This document shows, piece by piece, positions 10,501-19,947 of a DNA stretch of 64,000 bases. Origin of the DNA: Streptomyces humi (GTDB taxonomy: Bacteria > Actinomycetota > Actinomycetes > Streptomycetales > Streptomycetaceae); the NCBI RefSeq assembly GCF_001005085.2, contig NZ_LBMU02000012.1:54391-118390 (forward strand), read 5' to 3'. How positions within the stretch are numbered: the stretch's first letter is position 1; each line of letters begins with the position of its first letter. The notes beneath the pieces were generated by a model. The model did no database searches. It saw only the letters and a program-made list of their open reading frames with translations, and had not been told where the DNA came from. Position numbers and translations under genes: made by a program.

Positions 10501-10782
10501 GAAGCCGCGGATACGGGTGGCGTCGTACTGGTACCCGCCCGGCGCGGCCGTTCTGGTCGCGTCGCCTCTGGTGTTCTCGGGGCTCCAGGAGAGCATGCCG
10601 AACGGCACGACGGCGCCCGGGAAGGTGTCCCCGCCGTTCTTGCTGCCGATCAGCGGATCGACGTACGCGGTGGGGTCCTTGACGAGTTCGGGTGGTGCGG
10701 TCGCGGTCGCCGCGAGGGCGGGGGTGGCCCCGCCGGTCGCGAGTACCGCGGCCAGCAGCAGGGACATGGGTCGGAAACGCAT
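7513..10782 (-). CDS. Secreted GH92 alpha-mannosidase with NEW3-like C-terminal domain
   Basis: Second GH92 exo-alpha-mannosidase, 1089 aa from ATG at 10782 (MRFRPMSLLLAAVLATGG, Sec signal ending near ATPALA). The GH92 domain begins almost at once (YVDPLIGSKNGGDTFPGAVV) and continues to about residue 740. It includes NGGTWDRWLHGAKGTHVMNG and GNDDLGAMSAWYVFSALGMY, the catalytic-base region. A NEW3-like beta domain follows (PGDSAQVDIRALSLTGG...). The last 170 residues form a separate beta-rich module (YDNTGVSDDSGDHAEADFDG) often seen at the end of actinobacterial glycosidases. AGGAGG lies about 12 bases before the ATG. Its domain set differs from the neighbouring GH92, suggesting different linkage or glycan preference. 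Two palindromes upstream point to control by the same LacI-type repressor. Confidence 0.93.
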   Translation of the reverse strand: MRFRPMSLLLAAVLATGGATPALAATATAPPELVKDPTAYVDPLIGSKNGGDTFPGAVVPFGMLSWSPENTRGDATRTAAPGGYQYDATRIRGFSLTHMSGTGCAGGSGDIPFFPYAGEVTSSPASDTKDAVYASDFSHTDETAEPGHYKVGLASGVTADLTATARTGSARFGYPADKPASLLVRTANSEVGSADSTVTIDPDTRTVSGSVTSGDFCGYLDPEGRRAYYTLYFTARFDRAFAATGTWQDDRLSPGSTSASGGTGGFATGGRPVAGKGAGGYVEFAPGSGPVNVKVGISYVSRAAAEANLRAENPPGRSFDAVRAAAHRAWRDRLGAVRVGGGTDAERTTFYTALYHSLFHPNVISDADGRYRGSDDEVHRVGRGHRAQYGTFSGWDVYRDQVQLLTLLDPRTGSDVAQSLYELARQNGGTWDRWLHGAKGTHVMNGDPAPTALAGIRAFGGTGFDLKGALASLVRAATVPTAQDLSAAGKPVLSVGQRPSLDKYLDKHYMPAVSNAWGGAAETLEMSTADFSLSQLAAAAGEKSTATVFADRAQWWQNNFDIAADPTGGYIANRRADGSWVTGFTPATGNGFVEGTAAQYTWMVPHDPAGLFAAMGGTDRARARLDAFFHDSDGGWAFTGSGGDKSELDNEPSINVPYLYDYAGAPYKTQETVRAAVTSLWSTGPGGIPGNDDLGAMSAWYVFSALGMYPQVPSRAELVLASPLFERVEIDRPDGNDISVRARGAASGAPYVQSLKVDGRTSDRPWLDSSFVRDGGRLDYTLSATPNRTWGTASPPPSFRQGEQPYQIGVGPTAATLAPGDSAQVDIRALSLTGGTGPEVRFRVETPDGVTATPAEGTVTDGSQRITLATTPDTPQGHYDARVTVTSADSSYAQPVALTVAAPGTLLAAYDNTGVSDDSGDHAEADFDGGGWSYSRQALAAGGLTAGAQGTVDGLAFTWPDAPAGRPDNATANAQTIELPTPAARLSFLGSATNGNQSAMATVTYTDGTTGTVGLSFTDWTIGGGGGSVQYGNEIVARSAYRNVAGADQDPVATYVFATEPFTAPDGKTVRSVRLPDNGDLHVFTLATG

Positions 10783-10941
10783 GACGCGGCCCTTCCTCCT
10801 CCGGACGGGTCGCGCACCACAGGTCGCACAAGCCGCAGGGACAGTAACGTGCGCCACCGGTAGCACGGAAGACCGCGAGCGCCGGGTGCCGTCGGCAGTC
10901 CGGGGGCGGGGTTCACCCGGTCGGGCTACCCGAAGTGGGTT

Positions 10942-10953
10942 GACATCGTTGTC
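10942..10953. promoter_or_regulatory. Near-palindrome GACATCGTTGTC, second operator half of the GH92 promoter
   Basis: One base away from the perfect operator at 10987, centred 45 bp from it and about 160 bp before the GH92 start at 10782. Paired operators on the same promoter fit cooperative binding by a LacI-family dimer or tetramer. Confidence 0.55.
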
Positions 10954-10986
10954 GGTTGGGGCGGTAGAGTCATGTACAGACCATCA

Positions 10987-10998
10987 GACAACGTTGTC
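10987..10998. promoter_or_regulatory. Perfect palindrome GACAACGTTGTC, LacI-family-type operator
   Basis: Identical over all 12 bases to the site at 3602-3613. It lies about 205 bp upstream of the minus-strand GH92 gene. The rest of this 375-bp gap (10783-11157) contains the near-palindrome at 10942 and a terminator at 11107; I see no gene in it. Confidence 0.65.
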
Positions 10999-11106
10999 GC
11001 CCGTCACGGGACCGACACAAGCCGCACAGCAACGCGAGCACGGCCAGAAGCACTTCGAGCAACCCCCATCCGGACAGGCCGCCCACCCCCCTCGCCTGCC
11101 CGGCTC

Positions 11107-11138
11107 GCGGACCCGGTGTGCACCGACACCGGGTCCGC
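11107..11138 (-). terminator. Stem-loop terminator after the LPMO gene
   Basis: GCGGACCCGGTGT pairs perfectly with ACACCGGGTCCGC across a 6-nt loop, about 20 bp past the stop of the minus-strand LPMO gene. Confidence 0.75.
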
Positions 11139-11157
11139 CCAGAGCGGATCCCGTACG

Positions 11158-12255
11158 TCAACCGACCTGACAGGGCAGGTCGGTGGCGCTGTCCCCGCCG
11201 TCGCCCTGGACGACGTAGCCGAACGTCGTGCTCTGCCCGGGACTCAGCGAGCCGTTCCAGTCGGCGTTGTGGACCATCACGTCCTGTCCGCCGTAGGTGG
11301 CGTTGCCGTTCCAGAGGCTGGCCACCGACTGGCCGCCCGGCAGCGTCCAGTCGACCATCCAGCCGAGCATCGCCACGTCACCGCTGTTGGTGACGGTGAC
11401 CTCGGACTGGTAGCCGCCGGGCCAGCTGTTGGTCGTGGTCCGGGTGGCGGTGCACGTGCCGGGCGGGGGCTGGGTGGGGTTGCCCGGGTCGTGGATGCCG
11501 GTGACCTCGCCGTTGCCGCCGTCGAAGACGACGTCCGAGCAGGAGTAGAAGGTCTCCGTGCTGTCCGAGCGCTGCCACACCATGTAGATGATGTGCCGGC
11601 CGGTCTTGTTCGCCGGAAGCTGCCCGGTCCAGGAGTAGTTGGCCTCGACCGTGCCCGGACTGCCGTTGAGCGGCGGGTGGTCGACGGTCAGGAACGGTGT
11701 GTCCTCCATCTCGTCCCAGGTGAGCGGCCGGGTCGGGTCGTAGCCGTCCTTGGTGACGTAGACGTAGAACCAACCCGGGTGCGCCGCCCAGGCGTTGTAG
11801 GAGAAGTCGACGGTCGCGCCCGAGGTGAGGTGGGTGACCGGCCAGTCGTCGCGGGGCAGGTCGAAGCCGGTGAAGTTGGGGTTGCCGCCGCTGCACAGCT
11901 CCCCGTCGGGGACGAAGCCGCGGGTGCGGCCGGCGCCGTCCGAACGGAGCACGGAGAACCAGTTGTAGAACGGTGTGGTCCCGCTGACCTGCTGGGCCGC
12001 CTTGCAGGCCGGGTTCACGGGCTTGATCTCGCCGGTGTCGGTGAGCGCGTCCTGCCAGCACAGGAAGGTCCGGCTGCCCGGCTTCATGGGCGTGCCATGG
12101 GCCTGGGCCGGGGCACCCGCGGCCAGGATCAGCGCCAGGGCGGGCACGGTGGTGAGAAGCGCGAGAAGGGTCAGGAAGAGGGCGCGGCCCCGGGTCGGAA
12201 GGGGTAATCGGGGGATTCCCGGGCGGTAGGGATGCCCGTTGATTGTCATATGCAT
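11158..12255 (-). CDS. Secreted AA10 lytic polysaccharide monooxygenase with CBM2
   Basis: Copper-dependent LPMO, 365 aa, that cleaves crystalline cellulose or chitin oxidatively outside the cell. After a signal peptide ending AQA, the mature protein begins with His (residue 53, HGTPMKPGSR), the first ligand of the histidine brace. The second is His159 in NAWAAHPGW. The AA10 domain extends to about residue 255 (YSCSDVVFDGG). A short Pro-rich linker (NPTQPPPGTC) leads to a C-terminal CBM2 (NSWPGGYQSEVTVTN, GWMVDWTLPGGQ). The domain order and sequence style match the cellulose-active Streptomyces enzymes, and a perfect CebR box upstream supports cellulose. Start ATG 12255 has GAGG about ten bases upstream; ATG 12249 is also possible. 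Confidence 0.95.
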   Translation of the reverse strand: MHMTINGHPYRPGIPRLPLPTRGRALFLTLLALLTTVPALALILAAGAPAQAHGTPMKPGSRTFLCWQDALTDTGEIKPVNPACKAAQQVSGTTPFYNWFSVLRSDGAGRTRGFVPDGELCSGGNPNFTGFDLPRDDWPVTHLTSGATVDFSYNAWAAHPGWFYVYVTKDGYDPTRPLTWDEMEDTPFLTVDHPPLNGSPGTVEANYSWTGQLPANKTGRHIIYMVWQRSDSTETFYSCSDVVFDGGNGEVTGIHDPGNPTQPPPGTCTATRTTTNSWPGGYQSEVTVTNSGDVAMLGWMVDWTLPGGQSVASLWNGNATYGGQDVMVHNADWNGSLSPGQSTTFGYVVQGDGGDSATDLPCQVG

Positions 12256-12360
12256 GACATTTCAGCCTCTGTGTGGGGTGAACGGTCGTGCGCGGGTCGG
12301 GTGCTGACGGCGGGACGGGAGCGCGCCCGGCGCGCCGGCGGGTTCCGGTCCGCCGGCACA

Positions 12361-12374
12361 TGGGAGCGCTCCCA
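12361..12374. promoter_or_regulatory. CebR operator upstream of the LPMO gene
   Basis: TGGGAGCGCTCCCA is the perfect 14-bp palindrome known as the CebR box in Streptomyces. CebR represses cellulose-utilisation genes and is released by cellobiose/cellotriose. It is centred about 112 bp before the LPMO start codon, in a promoter position. Confidence 0.9.
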
Positions 12375-12853
12375 TCCCGCTCTTCTGTGAAGCTAGCGCG
12401 GACGGGGGCGGCTGTAAACGGTGTGGAAGGGACGCACCGTTCCGGTCGTGACGCGGCATCCGGTCCGTGGACCCGGGACACCCGTACCGCCCCGCCCGGC
12501 GACCGGGAAGTACGGCCCGCCGTCCCAGCGGCGTCCCGGCGGCTCCGCGACGCCGCAGGTCAGAGCGCTGCCGACATCCCGCCCTCCCAGGGTGCCCGGA
12601 TCCCCTTGGCGGGCGGCGGACCGCCCCGAAAGCCTTCTGCCGCCAGGCCACCGGGGCACCGGGGCCGGGCCGAGGCCGAACGGTGAGATCCCCGCCGGAC
12701 CAGCGGGGGTCGTCGGTGAGGTGGCGGGGACCTGCGTCCCGACGCCTCCAGGACCGCGCCGCCGCCCTCGACGGAACCGACGGTGCGGCACCGAAGCCGC
12801 CGCACCGCACCACGGCGAGGGCAAGCGCCTCGCCCGAACACACGGGAGGAACC
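12375..12853. other. Gene-free stretch before the small secreted protein
   Basis: About 480 bp of GC-rich DNA. Open frames occur on both strands, but none has a recognisable product, convincing RBS or codon pattern. It must contain the promoter of the gene at 12854. I see no other structure in it. Confidence 0.5.
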
Positions 12854-13261
12854 ATGAAGAAGCGCGGGATCACCGCCGTCGCCGCCGGCCTCGCGGCCGT
12901 CGCCCTGGGGTTCACGCCGGGCACGGCCAACGCCGCCGACAACCAGCCGCTCAGCGCCAGCACCACGGGGGCGTCCGTCTCGCTGACCGTCGACTGGACC
13001 GGTTCGGAGTCGTTCACCCTGCGCAACGTGAAGCTCAGTGACACCTCCTGTGACGCCCACCCGGTGTACTTCCACGTCACCGCGCCGGGCTTCCAGTTCC
13101 CGAACCACTGGAACTCCAGCGGCTGCGGCACCACCAGCACCTGGAGCAGTCTGTCGGGCAGCCTGGAAGGCGGCATCCACAGCCTCGGGGTGACGGTCTG
13201 CCGCGACACGACCTTCGACAACTGCAACTCGTCGGGCGTGTCGATCAACCCCTACGACTGA
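12854..13261 (+). CDS. Small secreted protein of unknown function
   Basis: 135 aa with a clear Sec signal peptide (MKKRGITAVAAGLAAVALGF, cleavage near ANA-AD). The mature part is about 107 aa, Ser/Thr/Gly-rich and probably all-beta. It has four cysteines (DTSCDAH, SSGCGTT, TVCRD, DNCNSSG) that could form two disulfides. The RBS GGGAGG sits just ahead of the ATG. I do not recognise the family. It could be a cell-envelope or extracellular protein; adjacency to the LPMO gene is suggestive but the two are divergent and separated by 600 bp. A strong terminator follows. Confidence 0.8.
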   Translation: MKKRGITAVAAGLAAVALGFTPGTANAADNQPLSASTTGASVSLTVDWTGSESFTLRNVKLSDTSCDAHPVYFHVTAPGFQFPNHWNSSGCGTTSTWSSLSGSLEGGIHSLGVTVCRDTTFDNCNSSGVSINPYD

Positions 13262-13307
13262 TCCCCCGACAGCCGATTCCCCGACGGCGTCGGCCGTCGA
13301 CGACCTG

Positions 13308-13344
13308 CCCGGCGGCCCGGACGACGTCCGGACCGCCGGGTTTT
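13308..13344 (+). terminator. Rho-independent terminator
   Basis: A 15-bp GC-rich stem with one mismatch (left arm 13308-13322, right arm 13326-13340) is followed directly by TTTT, 47 bp past the stop of the small secreted protein gene. Confidence 0.85.
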
Positions 13345-13431
13345 CCTGTTCCGTGTACGGCCTCATACCCGAGGCCGACGCCGGGGCTGTCGCGCACCCG
13401 CCGCTGTCGCTGAGGCCGACCGGCGTCCGGA

Positions 13432-13983
13432 TCAGTCCAGATACGGCGGCAGCGTGTCGCCCTTCTTGAAGTCCGCTATGTGGATCTCGCAACTCTTCGC
13501 TGCCGCAGCGACGTTGAGAGCATCGGCCCAGGCGTTCAACTCCAACGTGCCGTCGTCAGGCATGCCCCTCAGCCCGACATAGTGCGTCTTGCCGTCGATG
13601 AGGCCCGTTTTGTCGCGAAGCAGGTGAATGTGGGGGTTCCTCAACCGCAGGTAGTCCGTGGCCGTGTCGGCCGGCGGCGGCACAGTTGTCTCCGGCCCCT
13701 CCGGTGGCACCGGCACATGCGAGATCGGCTTCCAATCGCCTCCCGCCCACAGGGACCATTCCCCGGTGGGGTTGTTGTCGGGATGCGGGACGATCAGCAC
13801 GTCGGGGGTGAGGATCTGGAGGTACAGCGAGGCCCATTCGAAGTACGTGTCCGAGTAGCCCTTGGTTATCAGGTCCATGTTCAGCGACAAGATGCCGGTC
13901 TTGCTGGTCGCACGGATGGCCGCGGGCCCGACGAAGAGGATGTCGGACGTACAGGTGGGCGGGACTTTGTCGTACGTGACCAT
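13432..13983 (-). CDS. Hypothetical protein
   Basis: 183 aa from ATG at 13983 (MVTYDKVPPTCTSDILFVGP), preceded by AAGGGAG at good spacing. The frame stays open far upstream, but the added residues are Arg/Pro-rich noise, so the internal ATG is preferred. The product has no signal peptide or membrane segment. It contains a Pro-rich middle (VPVPPEGPETTVPPPADTA) and mixed alpha/beta composition. I do not recognise a domain. It stands alone between a terminator and a gene-free stretch. Confidence 0.6.
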   Translation of the reverse strand: MVTYDKVPPTCTSDILFVGPAAIRATSKTGILSLNMDLITKGYSDTYFEWASLYLQILTPDVLIVPHPDNNPTGEWSLWAGGDWKPISHVPVPPEGPETTVPPPADTATDYLRLRNPHIHLLRDKTGLIDGKTHYVGLRGMPDDGTLELNAWADALNVAAAAKSCEIHIADFKKGDTLPPYLD

Positions 13984-14450
13984 GGGTGGCTCCCTTCGTG
14001 TCCCGAGGCAGGCACGGTGCCTCGGGATCTTCCGTGGAGACGGGATGGGGCCTGTCGGTGTGAGCTGCTGCGTTTCGGTGTAGTCACGAAGGCCGAGCTC
14101 ACCCGGACTTCCATTCAAGCACCGGTCAAGTGGGGCTGCGAGTTGAGAGAGTTGGGTGGGCCGAGACGGTGACCGCGGCCAGCCGCTGTGCGGTCCGTCA
14201 GCCTGTGCGGCTACCGGACGACGTTGATGACGACACGGACGCCGACTCCGTTGCCGCCGACGCCCATCAGGGCGATCCCCGACGAGAACGGCCCGAGAAT
14301 GCTTTGCGGAGTCTTTAACCCGCAGCGGACTGCGTGAGCCCCGACGCCTACGCCCCCTGGAGGGAACAGGACAGGCCACGGCCCGAGACGTGGACCTGGC
14401 CCAGGAACGACCGCCCCGCGCTCCGGATCAGATCGACCGCCCGGTTTTTC
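13984..14450. other. Gene-free stretch
   Basis: About 470 bp between the hypothetical protein and the sensor kinase. Base composition is somewhat less GC-biased than its surroundings. No frame has a believable product. Apart from the presumed promoter of the hypothetical gene I see nothing in it. Confidence 0.5.
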
Positions 14451-15989
14451 CTAGACCGGCGCGGTCCGGGCGCGTAGCGGCGACTCGGCGGGCGGGAGTT
14501 CGGTGACCGGGAGTTCCACCGTGAACTCGGTGCGCCCCGGTGCGCTCTGGACGTCGACACGGCCGCCGTGGGCCGCCGTGATCGCGGCGGCGATCGCCAG
14601 GCCCAGGCCCGAGCCGCCTTCCGGGACACCGGCACGGGTGCGGGAGGTGTCGGCCCGGGTGAAGCGTTCGAAGACGGCCGGGAGCAGGTCGGGCGGGATG
14701 CCGGGGCCGTCGTCGCGGACCCGGATCACCGCGGTGCCGGGGGTGGTCTCCAGCGTGGCGGTCACGGTGGTGCCCGCCGGGGTGTGCACCCGCGCGTTGG
14801 CCAGCAGGTTGGCCACCACCTGGTGCAGCCCGGACTCGTCGCCGCGCACCAGCAGCGGTCCGTCCAGGGCGAGTTCGAGCCGCCAGACATGGCCGGTACC
14901 AGTCACCCGCGCGTCCCACACCGCCTCCGCGAGCAGCGCGGCCATGTCCACCTCGGCGGACGGCAGCGGGCGGCCCTCGTCGAGGCGGGCCAGGAGCAGG
15001 AGGTCCTCCACCAGGCTGCGCATGCGCGCGGACTCGGCGTAGACCCGGCGCCAGGCCAGGCCGGCCTCGATACGGTCCGTGCCGCGGTTCATCAGCTCCG
15101 CGTACCCGGCGATCGAGGCGAGCGGGGTGCGCAGTTCATGGCTCGCGTCGGCCAGGAACCGGCGCATCCGCTCCTCGCTGCGGCGCACCCGTTCCTCGCC
15201 GCGCTGCCGTTCGGCCAGGGACGCCTCGACGTGGTCGATCATGCGGTTGAGGGCGGCGCCGACCTGGCCGGCCTCGCTGCCGGGGTCGGTGTCCCGCTCG
15301 GGCACCCGGGTCAGGCCGGTCGCCTGGCCCCGGCCGAGGGGCGCGTGGGAGACCTCGACGGCGGTGGCGGCGACCCGGCCGAGGGGGCGCAGTTGCCGTC
15401 GTATCACCACCGCGCACACGGCTCCCGCCGCGGTCAGGCCGACCGCGGCGACCGCGAGCTCGATCTCCACCAGGCCGTCGATCGTGTCCAGCACGTCGTC
15501 CATGGGCAGCCCCGTCAGGACCCGGATACCGCCGGCGTCCAGGGCGGCGACCCGGTAGGTACCGAGGCCGGGGACCGTGCGGGTGCGGGGCGAGCCGTCC
15601 TGGGCGATGCCCTCCAGGGCGGCGGTCTGGGCGGTGCTGAGCGATCGCGGGCGCGTGTCCTGGCCGACCACGGCCGCGCTGAGGATGTCGCCCCTGGCGT
15701 CGACGCGGGCGGCGAGCAGGCCCGCAGACCGACCGCCCTCGTCGAGGAAGGCCAGGTCGTGGGTCAGCTCCGGGTGCAGGGCGGCGGCGCCGGCGTCGCG
15801 TTCGACGGCGTCGCCGACCCGGTCGTCCAGGTTGCCCATCAGATAGGCGCGTTGGGCGAGCACGGTGGTCAGTACCGTCACGGCGCAGACGCAGACCAGG
15901 ACCACGGTGACGAGGACGAGCAGACGGGTGCGCAGCGACCGGCTCCGCGGCCGGGGCGTCGCCTGCCGGGCGGTCGGCCGGGCGGTCAT
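14451..15989 (-). CDS. Two-component sensor histidine kinase
   Basis: Membrane sensor kinase, 512 aa from ATG at 15989, with GGAGGG ahead of it. TM1 lies near residues 22-45 (LLVLVTVVLVCVCAVTVL). An extracytoplasmic sensor region of about 120 aa follows, then TM2 (VEIELAVAAVGLTAAGAV) and a HAMP linker. The H-box is DASHELRTPLASIAGYAEL with the phospho-acceptor His near residue 284. The ATPase lobe shows NLLANARVHTP (N), VRDDGPGIPPDL (G1) and GGSGLGLAIAA (G2). All catalytic motifs look intact. Its ATG overlaps the stop of the upstream regulator frame (ATGA), the usual coupled RR-HK layout, but that regulator is only a remnant. The kinase is therefore either an orphan or signals to another regulator. 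Confidence 0.92.
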   Translation of the reverse strand: MTARPTARQATPRPRSRSLRTRLLVLVTVVLVCVCAVTVLTTVLAQRAYLMGNLDDRVGDAVERDAGAAALHPELTHDLAFLDEGGRSAGLLAARVDARGDILSAAVVGQDTRPRSLSTAQTAALEGIAQDGSPRTRTVPGLGTYRVAALDAGGIRVLTGLPMDDVLDTIDGLVEIELAVAAVGLTAAGAVCAVVIRRQLRPLGRVAATAVEVSHAPLGRGQATGLTRVPERDTDPGSEAGQVGAALNRMIDHVEASLAERQRGEERVRRSEERMRRFLADASHELRTPLASIAGYAELMNRGTDRIEAGLAWRRVYAESARMRSLVEDLLLLARLDEGRPLPSAEVDMAALLAEAVWDARVTGTGHVWRLELALDGPLLVRGDESGLHQVVANLLANARVHTPAGTTVTATLETTPGTAVIRVRDDGPGIPPDLLPAVFERFTRADTSRTRAGVPEGGSGLGLAIAAAITAAHGGRVDVQSAPGRTEFTVELPVTELPPAESPLRARTAPV

Positions 15990-16288
15990 CTGCCACCCTC
16001 CGCGGGGCGTACGACGTGTTCCGCGGGGCGTACGACGTGTTCCGCGGGGCGTACGACGTGTTCCGCGGGGCGTGCGGGGCGGAACACCGGAGGCCGGCCC
16101 CGGCCGTTCGTGCGGCGCAGGCCGGCGAGGTCGCCGCCGGGCCGCTGGGCGCCGGGGCCGCCGGACGCGGGACGGGGTCGCCGGCCGGCGTCCGCGACGG
16201 CGGCGGAGAGCGGCGCGGCGAGACCCGGTTCGTCGTCGACGACCAGGACGCGGACTCGGCCGGTTCGGGACCCTGCGGTGGCGGACAT
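15986..16288 (-). pseudogene. Remnant of an OmpR-type response regulator with large internal deletion
   Basis: A 100-codon frame begins MSATAGSRTGRVRVLVVDDE, the first beta strand and acidic pocket of a receiver domain, and continues for about 25 residues as one would expect (PGLAAPLSAAVADAG). After that no receiver or DNA-binding sequence can be found: the phospho-acceptor Asp region and the winged helix are missing. The frame ends in repeated VRPAEH units and a TGA that overlaps the kinase start as ATGA. A normal regulator is about 230 aa, so roughly 130 aa appear lost. Confidence 0.65.
16001..16072. repeat. 21-bp tandem repeat, three full copies plus a partial
   Basis: Units at 16001-16021, 16022-16042 and 16043-16063 are identical (each begins CGCGGGGCGTACGACGTG) and a fourth partial copy follows. 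In the minus-strand frame of the regulator remnant they encode VRPAEHV repeats. Such perfect in-frame repeats suggest recent slippage. Confidence 0.95.
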
Positions 16289-16400
16289 GTACCAAGTCTG
16301 TGCCGGTTGGCTGGGGGAACCCTGTGTTCCGACTGAGCTTTGGCGATGTCACGTGTAGGCAACACGCACAGGGGGCGGCGGCCGGTGGCGGCAACACGGA

Positions 16401-16435
16401 AGGGCCGCGCCCCCGTTGACCGGGGACGCGGCCCT
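16401..16435 (-). terminator. Terminator downstream of aconitase
   Basis: A 15-bp stem with one mismatch (arms 16401-16415 and 16421-16435) and a 5-nt loop lies 27 bp past the aconitase stop codon. Confidence 0.8.
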
Positions 16436-16461
16436 CACAGGACCCTGCGGGCTGCTGCTGA

Positions 16462-19263
<2,802 letters not shown>

Positions 19264-19304
19264 GTAACCCTTAGTCGGGTGGCGGTCCCGGTGCGCCTGG
19301 CAGA

Positions 19305-19322
19305 TATCTCGATGTCGAGATA
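19305..19322. promoter_or_regulatory. Inverted repeat TATCTCGA-TG-TCGAGATA, likely MarR operator
   Basis: Two perfect 8-bp arms separated by 2 bp, about 115 bp before the MarR gene. The form (TATCTNGA arms) is that of many Streptomyces MarR-family operators, so autoregulation of the adjacent MarR-MFS operon is the simplest reading. Confidence 0.65.
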
Positions 19323-19437
19323 ACTCTAGTACACCAGGGCCGGATGGTCATGCCCGGCGCCCCCTCTCCGCGTCGGCGGAAGTTCACGCGCTCCTGTCGC
19401 GAGCAAAAGCAACAGCACTTGTATAAGCACTGTTACG

Positions 19438-19947
19438 ATGCGGTCCATGGCCGACCCCCGTTCACCCGATCCGACGCAGGAGAGCCTCTGGCGGCCCCTG
19501 CGGCTGCTCCAGGCGTCGATGGACGCCGACATCGCCCGGCTCTACGCCGAACGGCAGATCGACGGGCTCAAGCCCAGCTACGTCATGGAGTTGCTCCGGC
19601 TGCACGCCCAGGGGCCGATGACCATCGCGGAACTGGCCGAGTCGGTCCAGCGCACGCATTCGGCGCTCAGCCAGAAGGTCGCGGCGATGCGCGAGGCCGG
19701 GTGGGTACGGACCGTCGTGGGCGACGACGCGCGCACCAGGCAGGTGACCCTCACCGACAGGGCCCGGCGCGTCGTGGGCCGTCTGGCCGCGGAATGGCGG
19801 GCCACCGAGGCCGCCCTGGCCGAGTTGGAGGCCGAGATCCCCTACCCGCTCTCCCGGGTCGTCGCCGACATCGAGCGGGCTCTGGAGCACCGGAGCTTCC
19901 ACGACCGGATCGCCGGGAAACTGGCCGAGGACCCCGGATGGGAATGA
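19438..19947 (+). CDS. MarR-family transcriptional regulator
   Basis: 169 aa, single winged-helix MarR protein. The recognition region reads MTIAELAESVQRTHSALSQK, followed by the wing GWVRTVVGDDARTRQVTLTD. N- and C-terminal helices would form the dimer interface. Start candidates are ATG 19438 and ATG 19447. No convincing Shine-Dalgarno precedes either, so the mRNA may be leaderless. A short AT-rich partly symmetric stretch (CACTTGTATAAGCAC, 19416-19430) directly before the start may be the -10 region or an operator. The stop overlaps the next gene's ATG, so it probably controls that MFS transporter in response to the exported compound. Confidence 0.92.
   Translation: MRSMADPRSPDPTQESLWRPLRLLQASMDADIARLYAERQIDGLKPSYVMELLRLHAQGPMTIAELAESVQRTHSALSQKVAAMREAGWVRTVVGDDARTRQVTLTDRARRVVGRLAAEWRATEAALAELEAEIPYPLSRVVADIERALEHRSFHDRIAGKLAEDPGWE

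Noticed and set aside
12375..12853. A small gene between the LPMO and the small secreted protein
   Set aside because: Frames on both strands are open only because of GC content; none has a plausible start, RBS or product.
16001..16072. Possible CRISPR array
   Set aside because: The 21-bp units are directly adjacent with no spacers, so it is a simple tandem repeat.
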